From: Chitinophagales bacterium
GTDB lineage: Bacteria; Bacteroidota; Bacteroidia; Chitinophagales; Chitinophagaceae
NCBI GenBank assembly: GCA_020636495.1
Contig: JACJXQ010000008.1
Span: 558,001-622,000 of the forward strand
Length of the DNA: 64,000 nt
Reading direction: 5' to 3'
Both the position numbers and the translations under genes were made by a program. Positions 18,469-26,003 of this stretch are shown piece after piece (the first letter of the stretch is position 1; every line of letters begins with the position of its first letter). The notes beneath the pieces were generated by a model. That model had not been told where the DNA came from. It saw only the letters and a program-made list of their open reading frames with translations, and searched no databases.

Positions 18469-19884
18469 ATGCATTTGAGGAGATTGATACTATTTATTTT
18501 ATTAAGCCTGAATTCCGGCACGGTATTCGGTCTGGATTCGCTGTTTTACTTATCCAAAGACGAAGTAATAAGTATTGTAAAAAAATTCCACCCCGTTGTA
18601 AAACAGGCCGATGTCAGAATTGACAGGATGGGTTTTGAAGTGACCTCTGCCAGAGGTGCGTTCGACCCACGTATTTCAGCGGTTTCCAGGCAAAAGACAC
18701 TCGACGGCAAGCAGTACTACAATTATCTCAATCCTGAACTAAAGATACCTACATGGTATGGTATAGATATACAGGCTGGAATGGAGGAAACATATGGCAG
18801 CAACGTTAACCCCGAGTCAACATTTGGGAAAAGCAGTTATGCCGGAGTGAACATGTCTATACTGAACGGATTGCTTTTTGATGAACGTAGAGCCACTTTG
18901 AGAAAAGCAATCGCATACAGGAGTATGAGCGAGGTGGAGAAAATGTTGGTAGAAAACAATACGGTATTGGATGCCGTAACCAAATATTGGGAATGGGTGA
19001 ATGCGTACTACACTTACACGCTCTATTCACGTGTTATAGAAGTAAATAAAAACAGGTTAAAATTTATCAGGTTAGAATATGAACAGGGTAATCGGGCAGC
19101 GATAGATACGGTTGAGGCCATTACCCAACTGCAAACTTATCTATTGGCAGAAAATGAAGCCTGGGTGAAATTTTTAAATACAGGTATTGAATTGTCAACT
19201 TTTCTGTGGATGGACAGCAACACGCCATTTGAATGGCATGATAATATCCTGCCTGATACAATGGAATTGCACCGCAGGGTCGCTCCTGAAAATATTCCGG
19301 CGTTAGAACTATTAATTTCTAAAGCATATGCCAATCACCCTAAGCTGAACTTATTTGAATATAAGTTTCAGGCATTGCAGATCGAAAAGAAATTAAAACA
19401 ACAGGAATTTTTACCAACAGTTAACGTAAAGGCAAACCTGTTAAACAAGGGGTACAAAACACCCGAAAACCTCTCAATGGCCTTTCTTGAAAATAACTAT
19501 GCTGCCGGCGTTGAGTTGAAAATGCCGCTCCTTTTCAGAAAGTCTTACGGCGGATACAAGGCAACTACATTGAAGATCAGGGAAACCGAATTAGAACAGT
19601 CATACACTCAGATTCAAATAGAAAATAAGATAAAGGCATACTATACAGAGGTGACCAATTTGTATAAACAAATTGCCCTGTATGAAGATGCCTATCAAAA
19701 TTTTCATAGAATGTATTATGCCGAAATGACCAGGTATGATATTGGTGAAAGTAATCTCTTCCTGATCAACTCAAGGGAGAACAAACTATTACAAACAAAT
19801 CAGAAACTCATTGAGTTAAAGGCAAAATGGCATATCAAATACATTAGTTTACTGTGGGCGGTCGGCGTAATTAATTACTCCTGA
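18469..19884 (+). CDS. TolC-family outer membrane efflux protein
   Basis: Outer-membrane channel component of the exporter, 471 residues. A signal peptide ends near GTVFG (residue 21). The rest shows the two long alpha-helical repeats typical of TolC, with features such as HPVVKQADVRIDRMGFEV and a second repeat beginning NHPKLNLFEYKFQALQIEKK. It is the last gene of the ABC-HlyD-TolC cassette. No cargo gene follows: the next 263 bases hold no convincing gene, and then comes the second LysR-type promoter. Confidence 0.9.
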   Translation: MHLRRLILFILLSLNSGTVFGLDSLFYLSKDEVISIVKKFHPVVKQADVRIDRMGFEVTSARGAFDPRISAVSRQKTLDGKQYYNYLNPELKIPTWYGIDIQAGMEETYGSNVNPESTFGKSSYAGVNMSILNGLLFDERRATLRKAIAYRSMSEVEKMLVENNTVLDAVTKYWEWVNAYYTYTLYSRVIEVNKNRLKFIRLEYEQGNRAAIDTVEAITQLQTYLLAENEAWVKFLNTGIELSTFLWMDSNTPFEWHDNILPDTMELHRRVAPENIPALELLISKAYANHPKLNLFEYKFQALQIEKKLKQQEFLPTVNVKANLLNKGYKTPENLSMAFLENNYAAGVELKMPLLFRKSYGGYKATTLKIRETELEQSYTQIQIENKIKAYYTEVTNLYKQIALYEDAYQNFHRMYYAEMTRYDIGESNLFLINSRENKLLQTNQKLIELKAKWHIKYISLLWAVGVINYS

Positions 19885-20147
19885 TCAACTATTGCCAGGC
19901 GCAATTCCAACTACTATTATAGTTCACAAGTTTCTGTTCTGTTATCGCAGGAGAAGGAATATCTGTTGCCACAGCCATACACGTTTATTTCCGGCTGGGG
20001 ATCTCATTGAAGTACAGGCATATAATCTTGTTTATCATGCTCCGGTATGCCTTCCTGGTTGTCTTTTCATTCCATCTCTTGTCTCAGGTTGTTGCAACGA
20101 TAGTTTGCACATAAGTACTTTGCCGGAAAATAATACATAACTGATGG
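19885..20147. other. Intergenic region between tolC-like gene and the dab promoter; no clear gene
   Basis: No convincing coding sequence, RNA or terminator was recognised. One forward frame gives a short hydrophobic stretch without a start codon (around 19960-20110, containing ILFIMLRYAFLVV), and another an 82-codon reading frame of implausible composition. Either could be the remnant of a lost gene, but nothing identifies it. Confidence 0.4.
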
Positions 20148-20204
20148 TTATGAATTTCATTAATAGTATAAATAAATATTAATGAATTAATTACCTCAAC
20201 TTTG
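20148..20204 (+). promoter_or_regulatory. LysR operator and promoter, copy 2 (dab operon)
   Basis: Second copy of the control region found at 14966-15022. TTCAT (20156-20160) and ATGAA (20182-20186) again enclose 21 bases containing TATAAATAAA, spanning 31 bp. The -7-like CAACTTTG (20197-20204) begins ten bases after the box, exactly as in copy 1. Transcription should start near 20210, a few bases before the ATG of the small-protein gene at 20220, with dabB and dabA downstream. The repeat and spacing are seen directly; control by the neighbouring LysR protein is inferred. Confidence 0.65.
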
Positions 20205-20219
20205 TCCAAAATTAATGAT

Positions 20220-20504
20220 ATGGACAACATAACAGAACATTTCACTTTGATTGACGGTCATTTTGATCCGTCTGGTGCCAAAGAGGTTTTGGTAGCTCTT
20301 GTTACTGAAAAAATAAACTATCACAACAGGAAAAACTTCAGCCATGAAGAAAGGTTCGGAGTTCCGGATCAGCATTCACTCGCAAGAATTGAACAATTAA
20401 AAGAAGCGAGAAGACAGCTGGTAGACTATTTAGGCCGTTTGGACAAATCGCAGGAATTAGAGGTTACATCACAAATTTTCGTCACTGTAAAACAGACAGC
20501 ATAA
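20220..20504 (+). CDS. Small protein of an unrecognised family, paralogue 2, in the dab operon
   Basis: A 94-residue soluble protein, 13 bases before dabB. I use the ATG at 20220 (MDNITEHFTLIDGHF) and not the TTG at 20202, which lies in the presumed promoter. It shares TL(I/L)xGx(F/Y)xPxxxKE(V/I)LxxL with the 87-residue protein at 15061. The second half is charged and helical (KINYHNRKNFSHEERFGVPD, then LARIEQLKEARRQL). I recall similar small conserved proteins in other Bacteroidota but know no function. Its place as first gene of the dab operon suggests a regulatory or accessory role in inorganic-carbon uptake. Confidence 0.75.
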   Translation: MDNITEHFTLIDGHFDPSGAKEVLVALVTEKINYHNRKNFSHEERFGVPDQHSLARIEQLKEARRQLVDYLGRLDKSQELEVTSQIFVTVKQTA

Positions 20505-20517
20505 AATATTCAGAAAT

Positions 20518-21858
20518 ATGGAATACACACTAACGAGTAGCAACTTATTTTATCTCGACAGTTTGGGGTTGGTAATGATCGGGCTGGTGACTTTCGTGTC
20601 CTTATGTATAGGCTCTTTCGCAATTCGTTACATGAACGGCGACAGAAGGCGAAAAGCGTTTTTCTCCAATTTGCCGGCACTTGTACTAACCGTGGTTATT
20701 ATGGTTAGCACAGATCATATTCTCTTACTGCTGGCCTCCTGGGGACTAAGCAACTTTTTGTTGACAAGACTGATGCTGCACAAAAAAGACTGGGAGGCTG
20801 CAAGGCAGTCATCTCTTCTGGCAACCAGGAACTTTGCGATCGGATTTTTACTGCTGGGTGCTGCGTTAATGATCATGTATAGCAATACAGGGGAAACTTC
20901 GATACGGGGTATTATTGCGACATCTTTTGAGTCAGGCTGGATGATACTAAGCAGTCTGCTGCTGCTACTTGCTGCCATGACACAATCTGCTTTGTGGCCT
21001 TTTCACCGTTGGCTTACCAGTTCTTTAAATTCACCGACACCGGTATCCGCGATCATGCATGCAGGGTTGGTTAATGGAGGAGGCTTCTTGCTGGCTCGTT
21101 TTGCTCCTGTATTGATACGTCAACCGGAGGTGCTGAGCATAATGTTCACTGCGGGAATAGTAACTGCCTTGGTGGGAACACTATGGAAATTGATGCAGAG
21201 TGATATAAAGCGTATGCTTGCAAGCTCTACTATGGGGCAAATGGGTTTTATGATCGCCCAGTGTGGCCTGGGTTTGTTCCCGGCTGCGGTAGCACACTTG
21301 TGCTGGCACGGTCTGTTCAAAGCTTACCTCTTCCTGTCTTCCGGTTCTGCAGCCAAAGAAAAACGTCTAGACCTGGACTACCCCCCGTCATTCAGGCACT
21401 TTTCTATGGCACTGGTATGCGGGGTACTTGCCGCATATATGTTCTCACTCACCAGTGGGAAACAAATAACAACCACAGACACGACATTATTCCTGGTCTT
21501 CCTTGCCATGATCGCGGGGGCGCAGTTTGCTCTGCCAATTATTAGGGGCAACGCAAAAACAAGGTTGCCTTTAGCCATAGTTGCCGGTATAGTGATGGGG
21601 GCATGTTATGGGTTCAGCGTGCATATGATCGAGCAGGCACTCGAACCGCTTGCAATATCAATGCCGCAGCAACTCAATGCGATACACTTAATTGCTGCTG
21701 CATTACTCACAATATCCTGGCTGGCCATGCTGTTTGCAAGGCCAGCCAGGCAAAAACAATACCCGCAATGGTTGCTGAGAGGTTATGTGCAAATGCTCAA
21801 TGCAAGTCAGCCACATCCTAAAACTATTACAGCTCACCGCAATAAATATCAATATTAA
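20518..21858 (+). CDS. dabB: DabB, proton-channel subunit of DAB inorganic-carbon transporter
   Basis: NuoL/MrpA-like membrane protein of 446 residues with about a dozen transmembrane helices. The conserved antiporter-type motif is present (MTQSALWPFHRWLTSSL, then SPTPVSAIMHAGLVNGGGF), with the Lys/His residues that carry protons. There is no other complex I or Mrp gene nearby and the next gene, eleven bases on, is dabA. The DabA-DabB pair couples cation (proton) flow to the energised hydration of CO2 to bicarbonate. At 446 residues it is on the short side for this family, lacking the C-terminal extension of NuoL. Confidence 0.9.
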   Translation: MEYTLTSSNLFYLDSLGLVMIGLVTFVSLCIGSFAIRYMNGDRRRKAFFSNLPALVLTVVIMVSTDHILLLLASWGLSNFLLTRLMLHKKDWEAARQSSLLATRNFAIGFLLLGAALMIMYSNTGETSIRGIIATSFESGWMILSSLLLLLAAMTQSALWPFHRWLTSSLNSPTPVSAIMHAGLVNGGGFLLARFAPVLIRQPEVLSIMFTAGIVTALVGTLWKLMQSDIKRMLASSTMGQMGFMIAQCGLGLFPAAVAHLCWHGLFKAYLFLSSGSAAKEKRLDLDYPPSFRHFSMALVCGVLAAYMFSLTSGKQITTTDTTLFLVFLAMIAGAQFALPIIRGNAKTRLPLAIVAGIVMGACYGFSVHMIEQALEPLAISMPQQLNAIHLIAAALLTISWLAMLFARPARQKQYPQWLLRGYVQMLNASQPHPKTITAHRNKYQY

Positions 21859-21869
21859 AAGAGGTCAAT

Positions 21870-24110
21870 ATGAACGCAATAGTAAAAACAGGATCAATGG
21901 AACAAACAACCAGGATTGTATCTGGTAACGACAGCAGGTCGGTGGATACGGCAATCTCAAACAGTTGGAAAAAGATCGCACCGTTCTGGCCGTTAAAAAA
22001 TCTGATAGCAGTCAATCCGGCCGCCGGGTTCGAAGATCTGAAATTTGAAGATGGACTAAGGCAGGCGAACGTATATTTCCAGCAAAAGGAACTGCCGGTA
22101 GAGATGCAGCAGGTAAACCGGGAATCAATAAAATGGCTGCAGGCATTTTTTGACCAGGGACAGTCAACCATACATATGCCGCTGCGCAGCAGAGGCTTAC
22201 TAAAAAGTGTATTATCGCTGATACGGTTCGACAAGCCTGTACACAAGAATCATAAGCAGAAAATACAATGGCTGGAAAATCTGCCGCAAAGCCCCGATGG
22301 TATAATTGCTGAGACACTCTCTCAACTGGGCATACAATCGCCCGACCAGGAACAGTTTTTGACACTGATGCTGACAACGTTACCCGGCTGGGCTGCTCAT
22401 GTTCAATATCGTACAAATTGGGCGGATGCTCAGGATGCGGTGCACCCGCATCCTGTTACACAGGCAGAATACCTGGCACTAAGGTTGGTGCTGACCAGCC
22501 TGATCTGGCCCGGGGCAAAAGAGCTGCTCAGGTGGCACAGGCAAGCGCTGCAAAAAGCAGATACTACCCGCACATACAGCAGTATTTCAGGCAGTGAGAT
22601 TACTTACCAACAAGGCCTGGTGCAACAGCTTAAGGCAGCACAAGCACCTCAAAACAGCACAAGGGCAGATGCGCAACTGGTATTTTGTATCGATGTGCGT
22701 TCAGAGCCTTTCAGGCGTGCCCTGGAGACTCAGGGGAACTATGAAACTTATGGATTTGCCGGGTTCTTCGGTGTCCCGGTCTCAATAGAGAATACAGTAA
22801 CAGGAGAATCTTACGCATCCTGCCCCGTACTTCTGAAGCCAGCCTATCAGGTAAAAGAAACGCCGGACGTTTCTCATCAAACCTGCCGGGATGGACACGA
22901 CAGGCTACAGGGGATCAGAAAACTATACCAATCGCTTAAGTACACTTTTACCACACCATTCAGCCTGGTTGAGGCCATGGGCCTGGCAAGCGGATTGTGG
23001 ATGGGCGTCAGAAGCCTGTCACCGCAGGGCGCAGCATCACTGCGATCCGCTGTAAAAAGATCGATAGCCAAAGATTATACGGTTACTCCTGACATAACCG
23101 GCATACCGATCGGTCAGCAGGTGGCCTTCGGATCCGGAGCACTGAAAATGATGGGCCTGACAGAAAACTTTGCACCATTGGTTGTTTTATGCGGACATGG
23201 CAGCACAACTGAAAATAATGCTTATGCTACTGCGCTGGACTGCGGGGCATGCGGCGGCAGGCATGGTGCTCCCAATGCCCGCATACTTGCAACGATCCTG
23301 AATAATAGAGAGGTGCGGACTGAACTGAAAAAGCAGCAGATTGAAATACCCGGCGATACATTATTCCTGGCAGCAGAGCATAATACTACTACCGATGAAG
23401 TAGAAATATACAGCGGGCATACAGAAGGTGGTTTTGCATTGCAGGTGCAAAAACTCCGGAACGACCTTGAGCTGGCAAGGAATGAGAATAGTTGCCGGCG
23501 AAGTGCTGAATTAGGTGTCAAAACAAGTATTAAAGAGGCCGGAAAAGCAACAGCATTGCGCGCTAAAGATTGGGCCCAGGTTCGCCCGGAATGGGGGTTG
23601 GCCGGGAATGCGGCCTTCATTGTTGGGCCCAGGTGGCTGACAAGAGATGTCAACCTGGAAGGACGTTCTTTCCTGCACTCTTACGAATGGGAAAAAGATA
23701 ATGACGGATCATCATTGACAACCATTCTAACAGCGCCAATGGTCGTAGCACAATGGATCAATGCCCAATACTTTTTCTCCACTCTGGACAATGTTGCCTT
23801 TGGTGGGGGTAGCAAGGTCACCAAGAATATTACAGGTAAGATCGGTATCATGCAGGGAAACGCCAGCGACCTGATGCACGGGCTGCCTCTACAGTCGGTA
23901 TATAGATCTGATGATGAACCGTACCACCAACTCATGAGATTAACAGTGGTAGTGTATGCACCAAAAGAGAGGATTGAAAAGATAGTTCACCAGCACGCAG
24001 TTTTGCAAAAACTCTTTGGAAATGGCTGGGTACACATGATATGCTTTGACCCGCGTGAAAAAAAGCAGTTTCAACTGAACCTGGATCTGACATGGGCGCA
24101 CTTCGGCTAA
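21870..24110 (+). CDS. dabA: DabA, carbonic-anhydrase-like subunit of DAB inorganic-carbon transporter (DUF2309)
   Basis: A 746-residue DUF2309/UPF0753 protein. The zinc site described for DabA is complete: Cys273 and Asp275 in VFCIDVRSEP, and His443 and Cys458 in VLCGHGSTTE and ALDCGACGG. The His-Cys separation of 15 residues equals that of the characterised protein. It should act as a vectorial carbonic anhydrase on the cytoplasmic face, making bicarbonate from CO2 when driven by DabB. A clear AGAGG ribosome-binding site precedes the ATG at 21870. In a heterotroph this would supply bicarbonate for carboxylases under low CO2. Expression is probably controlled by the LysR-type box at 20148. 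Confidence 0.93.
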   Translation: MNAIVKTGSMEQTTRIVSGNDSRSVDTAISNSWKKIAPFWPLKNLIAVNPAAGFEDLKFEDGLRQANVYFQQKELPVEMQQVNRESIKWLQAFFDQGQSTIHMPLRSRGLLKSVLSLIRFDKPVHKNHKQKIQWLENLPQSPDGIIAETLSQLGIQSPDQEQFLTLMLTTLPGWAAHVQYRTNWADAQDAVHPHPVTQAEYLALRLVLTSLIWPGAKELLRWHRQALQKADTTRTYSSISGSEITYQQGLVQQLKAAQAPQNSTRADAQLVFCIDVRSEPFRRALETQGNYETYGFAGFFGVPVSIENTVTGESYASCPVLLKPAYQVKETPDVSHQTCRDGHDRLQGIRKLYQSLKYTFTTPFSLVEAMGLASGLWMGVRSLSPQGAASLRSAVKRSIAKDYTVTPDITGIPIGQQVAFGSGALKMMGLTENFAPLVVLCGHGSTTENNAYATALDCGACGGRHGAPNARILATILNNREVRTELKKQQIEIPGDTLFLAAEHNTTTDEVEIYSGHTEGGFALQVQKLRNDLELARNENSCRRSAELGVKTSIKEAGKATALRAKDWAQVRPEWGLAGNAAFIVGPRWLTRDVNLEGRSFLHSYEWEKDNDGSSLTTILTAPMVVAQWINAQYFFSTLDNVAFGGGSKVTKNITGKIGIMQGNASDLMHGLPLQSVYRSDDEPYHQLMRLTVVVYAPKERIEKIVHQHAVLQKLFGNGWVHMICFDPREKKQFQLNLDLTWAHFG

Positions 24111-24246
24111 AAATATTAGGTGGTAAGGGCAGGTATATATTGTGTTATAACTACAGCACTTTTATCCGGATATCATACAGCTACGCATTAACATACCATT
24201 AAGTAATAATGTAACAAAAGTTGCAAACAGAGGTTGAACCCTGCAG

Positions 24247-24313
24247 TACTTTTGTATCGTTTTCATGGTGATAAGGTTTATAGGGGCTGAGTGTTTCTAC
24301 ACTCAGCTTTTTT
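24247..24313 (+). terminator. Short promoter-hairpin unit ending in a strong terminator
   Basis: A -7-like TACTTTTG (24247-24254) matches TAnnTTTG. About 30 bases later comes a perfect stem GCTGAGTGT / ACACTCAGC (24286-24294 and 24299-24307, loop TTCT) followed by six T. A TTG that could be the -33 element lies at 24221 with a slightly long 23-bp spacer. This could make an RNA of about 50 nt or be an attenuator. The same terminator could also end dabA transcription. The rest of the 413-base gap holds only repeat copy A and A+T-rich sequence. Confidence 0.5.
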
Positions 24314-24340
24314 ATTTCTTCCCTTTCGGTGAGTATTGTT

Positions 24341-24380
24341 AATAACATAAGCTTTCCTTAGTTGCAACTAAGGACTTGCA
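24341..24380. repeat. Hairpin repeat, copy A
   Basis: AATAACATAAGC followed by a perfect 20-base palindrome, TCCTTAGTTG / CAACTAAGGA (24355-24374), then CTTGC. It is one of four related elements within 1.5 kb (see 25017, 25531 and 25811). The shared framework is AATAA-TAAGCT-TCCTTAGTT-GCAACTAAGGACTTGC. The small size and hairpin form resemble REP or MITE-like elements. Confidence 0.65.
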
Positions 24381-24523
24381 TCTACAAATATCAGGCTTAA
24401 TAAAAATAGGCTTAAATTAGTTTTCAGATAATGGTCACAGACCGATAATTGAACAGAAGAAGTATTAAAGAAGACCTGCACCGGATGGGTGTACTCAATT
24501 ATTAGAAACAGTAAATTGTCATT

Positions 24524-25015
24524 ATGAAAATAATTAATTCATTACTGGTTGTATTGTTGTTGACTCTCTGTACTACTAATGTTACAGCACAATATGACTA
24601 TGTAGAATTGTCCCTAAGAATTCAAAGGAACAGTAGAGATTTTAGTTATTATGAGTTGAATATGCATAAAACAGGTGAGGGGTATTATATAGATGTTAAA
24701 CAAAAATCAGCTATACTTAATAATGAAATTGCAGATACGGTTCTGAAAATAGACAAAGATAAATTTGATAAGATCACACAACTTGCCTTATCTATTTCTT
24801 CAACAGATATATTAGAAGGTATGGACCCTTCGGATGTTACTATTTATGATGACGCTACAAATGCTGTACTAACTTTAAAAGTTGGCCAGGAAAAAGTCAT
24901 TTATTCAATTTTAGCTCCAAAATTGCATACAAAGAATAGAAAACTCAAGAAGTTTGTACAAACATGTGAGGAGGTTTTAGTTGTCGCTAAAATAAACCCT
25001 AAAGATGCATTATAA
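24524..25015 (+). CDS. Secreted protein of unknown function
   Basis: A 163-residue protein with a clear signal peptide (MKIINSLLVVLLLTLCTTNVTAQ). The mature part is mixed alpha/beta and rich in Lys, Asp and Ile, with no recognisable motif; a short repeated theme of DTVLKIDKDKFDKI and VTIYDDATNAVLTLKVG suggests a beta-sheet fold. It is visibly more A+T-rich than the dab genes. Hairpin repeats lie on both sides (copies A and D). Together with the next gene it looks like acquired accessory DNA. I do not recognise the family. Confidence 0.7.
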   Translation: MKIINSLLVVLLLTLCTTNVTAQYDYVELSLRIQRNSRDFSYYELNMHKTGEGYYIDVKQKSAILNNEIADTVLKIDKDKFDKITQLALSISSTDILEGMDPSDVTIYDDATNAVLTLKVGQEKVIYSILAPKLHTKNRKLKKFVQTCEEVLVVAKINPKDAL

Positions 25016-25016
25016 T

Positions 25017-25044
25017 CTTCCTTAGTTTGTAACCAGGAGCTTGC
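25017..25044. repeat. Hairpin repeat, copy D, degenerate
   Basis: TTCCTTAGTTTGTAAC then CAGGAGCTTGC resembles the other three copies in position and sequence, but the right arm has mutated and no longer pairs well. It begins right after the stop codon of the gene ending at 25015. Confidence 0.5.
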
Positions 25045-25089
25045 CTGGTATAGATATATTTATGCCATAAATTATTAAACAAAAAAATC

Positions 25090-25494
25090 ATGGGATGTGT
25101 ACTACGTATTATGGGTGAAAATTTCGATGTTGATGCTTTTGAGTTAAAAACAGGATTAGTGTTTGACAACAAGACACATAAGGGGGAACCAAGATTTAAA
25201 AATAAACCAGATGGACAAAAGTTTCCACATTCTGTTTTATCCGTTAAAGTAAGTGAGGCTGATTTCGATTCGAGAGACAAACAGATAAATGATGCAAAGA
25301 AATACATTGAAAGGCATTATGACAAATTATTATGCATCCGCAAGGAAAAAGAGATCCAACATGCTTTTTTAGATTTTGGATTTCGATTTGATCCTGAAGA
25401 GGCAATGTTGTTAGTGTACTTCCCATCTGATATAGTAAGCCTTGCGGGAGGCTTAGGCATAGGTATTCAAGCTACATTATATAATAAATTCTGA
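25090..25494 (+). CDS. Protein of unknown function
   Basis: A 134-residue cytoplasmic protein beginning MGCVLRIMGENFDVDAFELK, with no signal peptide. The second half contains a helix rich in Lys and Asp (DKQINDAKKYIERHYDKLL) and ends in a glycine-rich loop (IVSLAGGLGIGIQATLYNKF). The size, A+T-rich composition and solitary position between repeats are like those of immunity or orphan accessory proteins, but no toxin gene is present, so this is only a possibility. Family not recognised. Confidence 0.7.
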   Translation: MGCVLRIMGENFDVDAFELKTGLVFDNKTHKGEPRFKNKPDGQKFPHSVLSVKVSEADFDSRDKQINDAKKYIERHYDKLLCIRKEKEIQHAFLDFGFRFDPEEAMLLVYFPSDIVSLAGGLGIGIQATLYNKF

Positions 25495-25530
25495 TTACGT
25501 AAAACCCGGACTCTCCGTAGTGTTTCAAAA

Positions 25531-25567
25531 AATAATAAGCTGTTCTTAGTTGCAAACTAAGGGCTTG
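25531..25567. repeat. Hairpin repeat, copy B
   Basis: AATAATAAGCTGTTCTTAGTT-GCA-AACTAAGGGCTTGC. The stem CTTAGTT / AACTAAG is perfect (25545-25551 and 25555-25561). It lies 36 bases after the stop codon of the gene ending at 25494. Confidence 0.6.
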
Positions 25568-25652
25568 CTTGAAAATAAGTATTGCTAAACTATGGACATT
25601 CATATTCTTTGCATGGCAGCGCAGTAGTACTGTTGTCTCATCAGGGTAACAC

Positions 25653-25680
25653 CCGAAACCATTGAAGCTTATGGTTTCGG
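25653..25680. terminator. Strong hairpin, terminator-like
   Basis: A perfect ten-base stem CCGAAACCAT / ATGGTTTCGG encloses an eight-base loop (TGAAGCTT), and a T-rich stretch (ACTCTTTTTCTTT) follows. It may be the terminator for the plus-strand unknown gene, although it is 160 bases after its stop. Confidence 0.5.
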
Positions 25681-25810
25681 ACTCTTTTTCTTTGGTTCGT
25701 TTCTTTTGGAGGAGCAAAAGAAATGAACAGAAGATGAGATGAGTAATATTGAAGATTGAATCCATTTAGCTGACTAAAGTTATTGTTTTCACGGCTCTCC
25801 GAAGAGTTTA

Positions 25811-25848
25811 AATAATAATAAGCTGTCCTTAGTTTGCAACTAAGGACT
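25811..25848. repeat. Hairpin repeat, copy C
   Basis: AATAATAATAAGCT then a perfect ten-base stem GTCCTTAGTT / AACTAAGGAC (25825-25834 and 25838-25847) with loop TGC. It is the best-paired copy of the four, followed by TTTTCT, and lies just upstream of the strong promoter at 25865. Confidence 0.65.
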
Positions 25849-25864
25849 TTTCTCTTAAATACAA

Positions 25865-25896
25865 TTTGTTAAATTGGTTAATATAGCGTATATTTG
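25865..25896 (+). promoter_or_regulatory. Strong Bacteroidota-type promoter
   Basis: TTTG at 25865-25868, a 20-bp spacer, then TATATTTG at 25889-25896. Both elements and the spacing match the Bacteroidota primary sigma consensus (TTTG, 19-21 bp, TAnnTTTG). Transcription should start near 25903 and run into the short ORF at 25933 and the terminator at 26004. Confidence 0.7.
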
Positions 25897-25932
25897 CTAT
25901 AATAGTTATACCCTGAAATTAACACCATATGA

Positions 25933-25998
25933 ATGATCCATATTACCATCGGCTCGGGCAAGTCACCACCACCTACCTTGCCGGCCAACAATATTTAA
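25933..25998 (+). CDS. Candidate 21-residue leader peptide
   Basis: A short frame, MIHITIGSGKSPPPTLPANN plus Ile, lies between the promoter at 25865 and the terminator at 26004; its TAA ends only five bases before the terminator stem. It contains three consecutive prolines, a known ribosome-stalling motif. A GGCAAG / CTTGCC hairpin overlaps the Pro codons. This layout (promoter, short ORF, hairpin, terminator) is that of an attenuator leader. There is an alternative overlapping frame from 25929 that runs through the terminator and is less likely. Translation has not been shown and downstream control of katG is speculative. Confidence 0.4.
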   Translation: MIHITIGSGKSPPPTLPANNI

Positions 25999-26003
25999 CA
26001 TCA

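Noticed and set aside
19892..20140. 82-codon plus-strand frame after the TolC gene
   Set aside because: Basic and Cys-rich start of low plausibility; no start signal and no family resemblance.
20518..21858. NuoL or MrpA subunit of complex I or an antiporter
   Set aside because: No other nuo or mrp gene is near, the C-terminal extension is missing, and the next gene is dabA.
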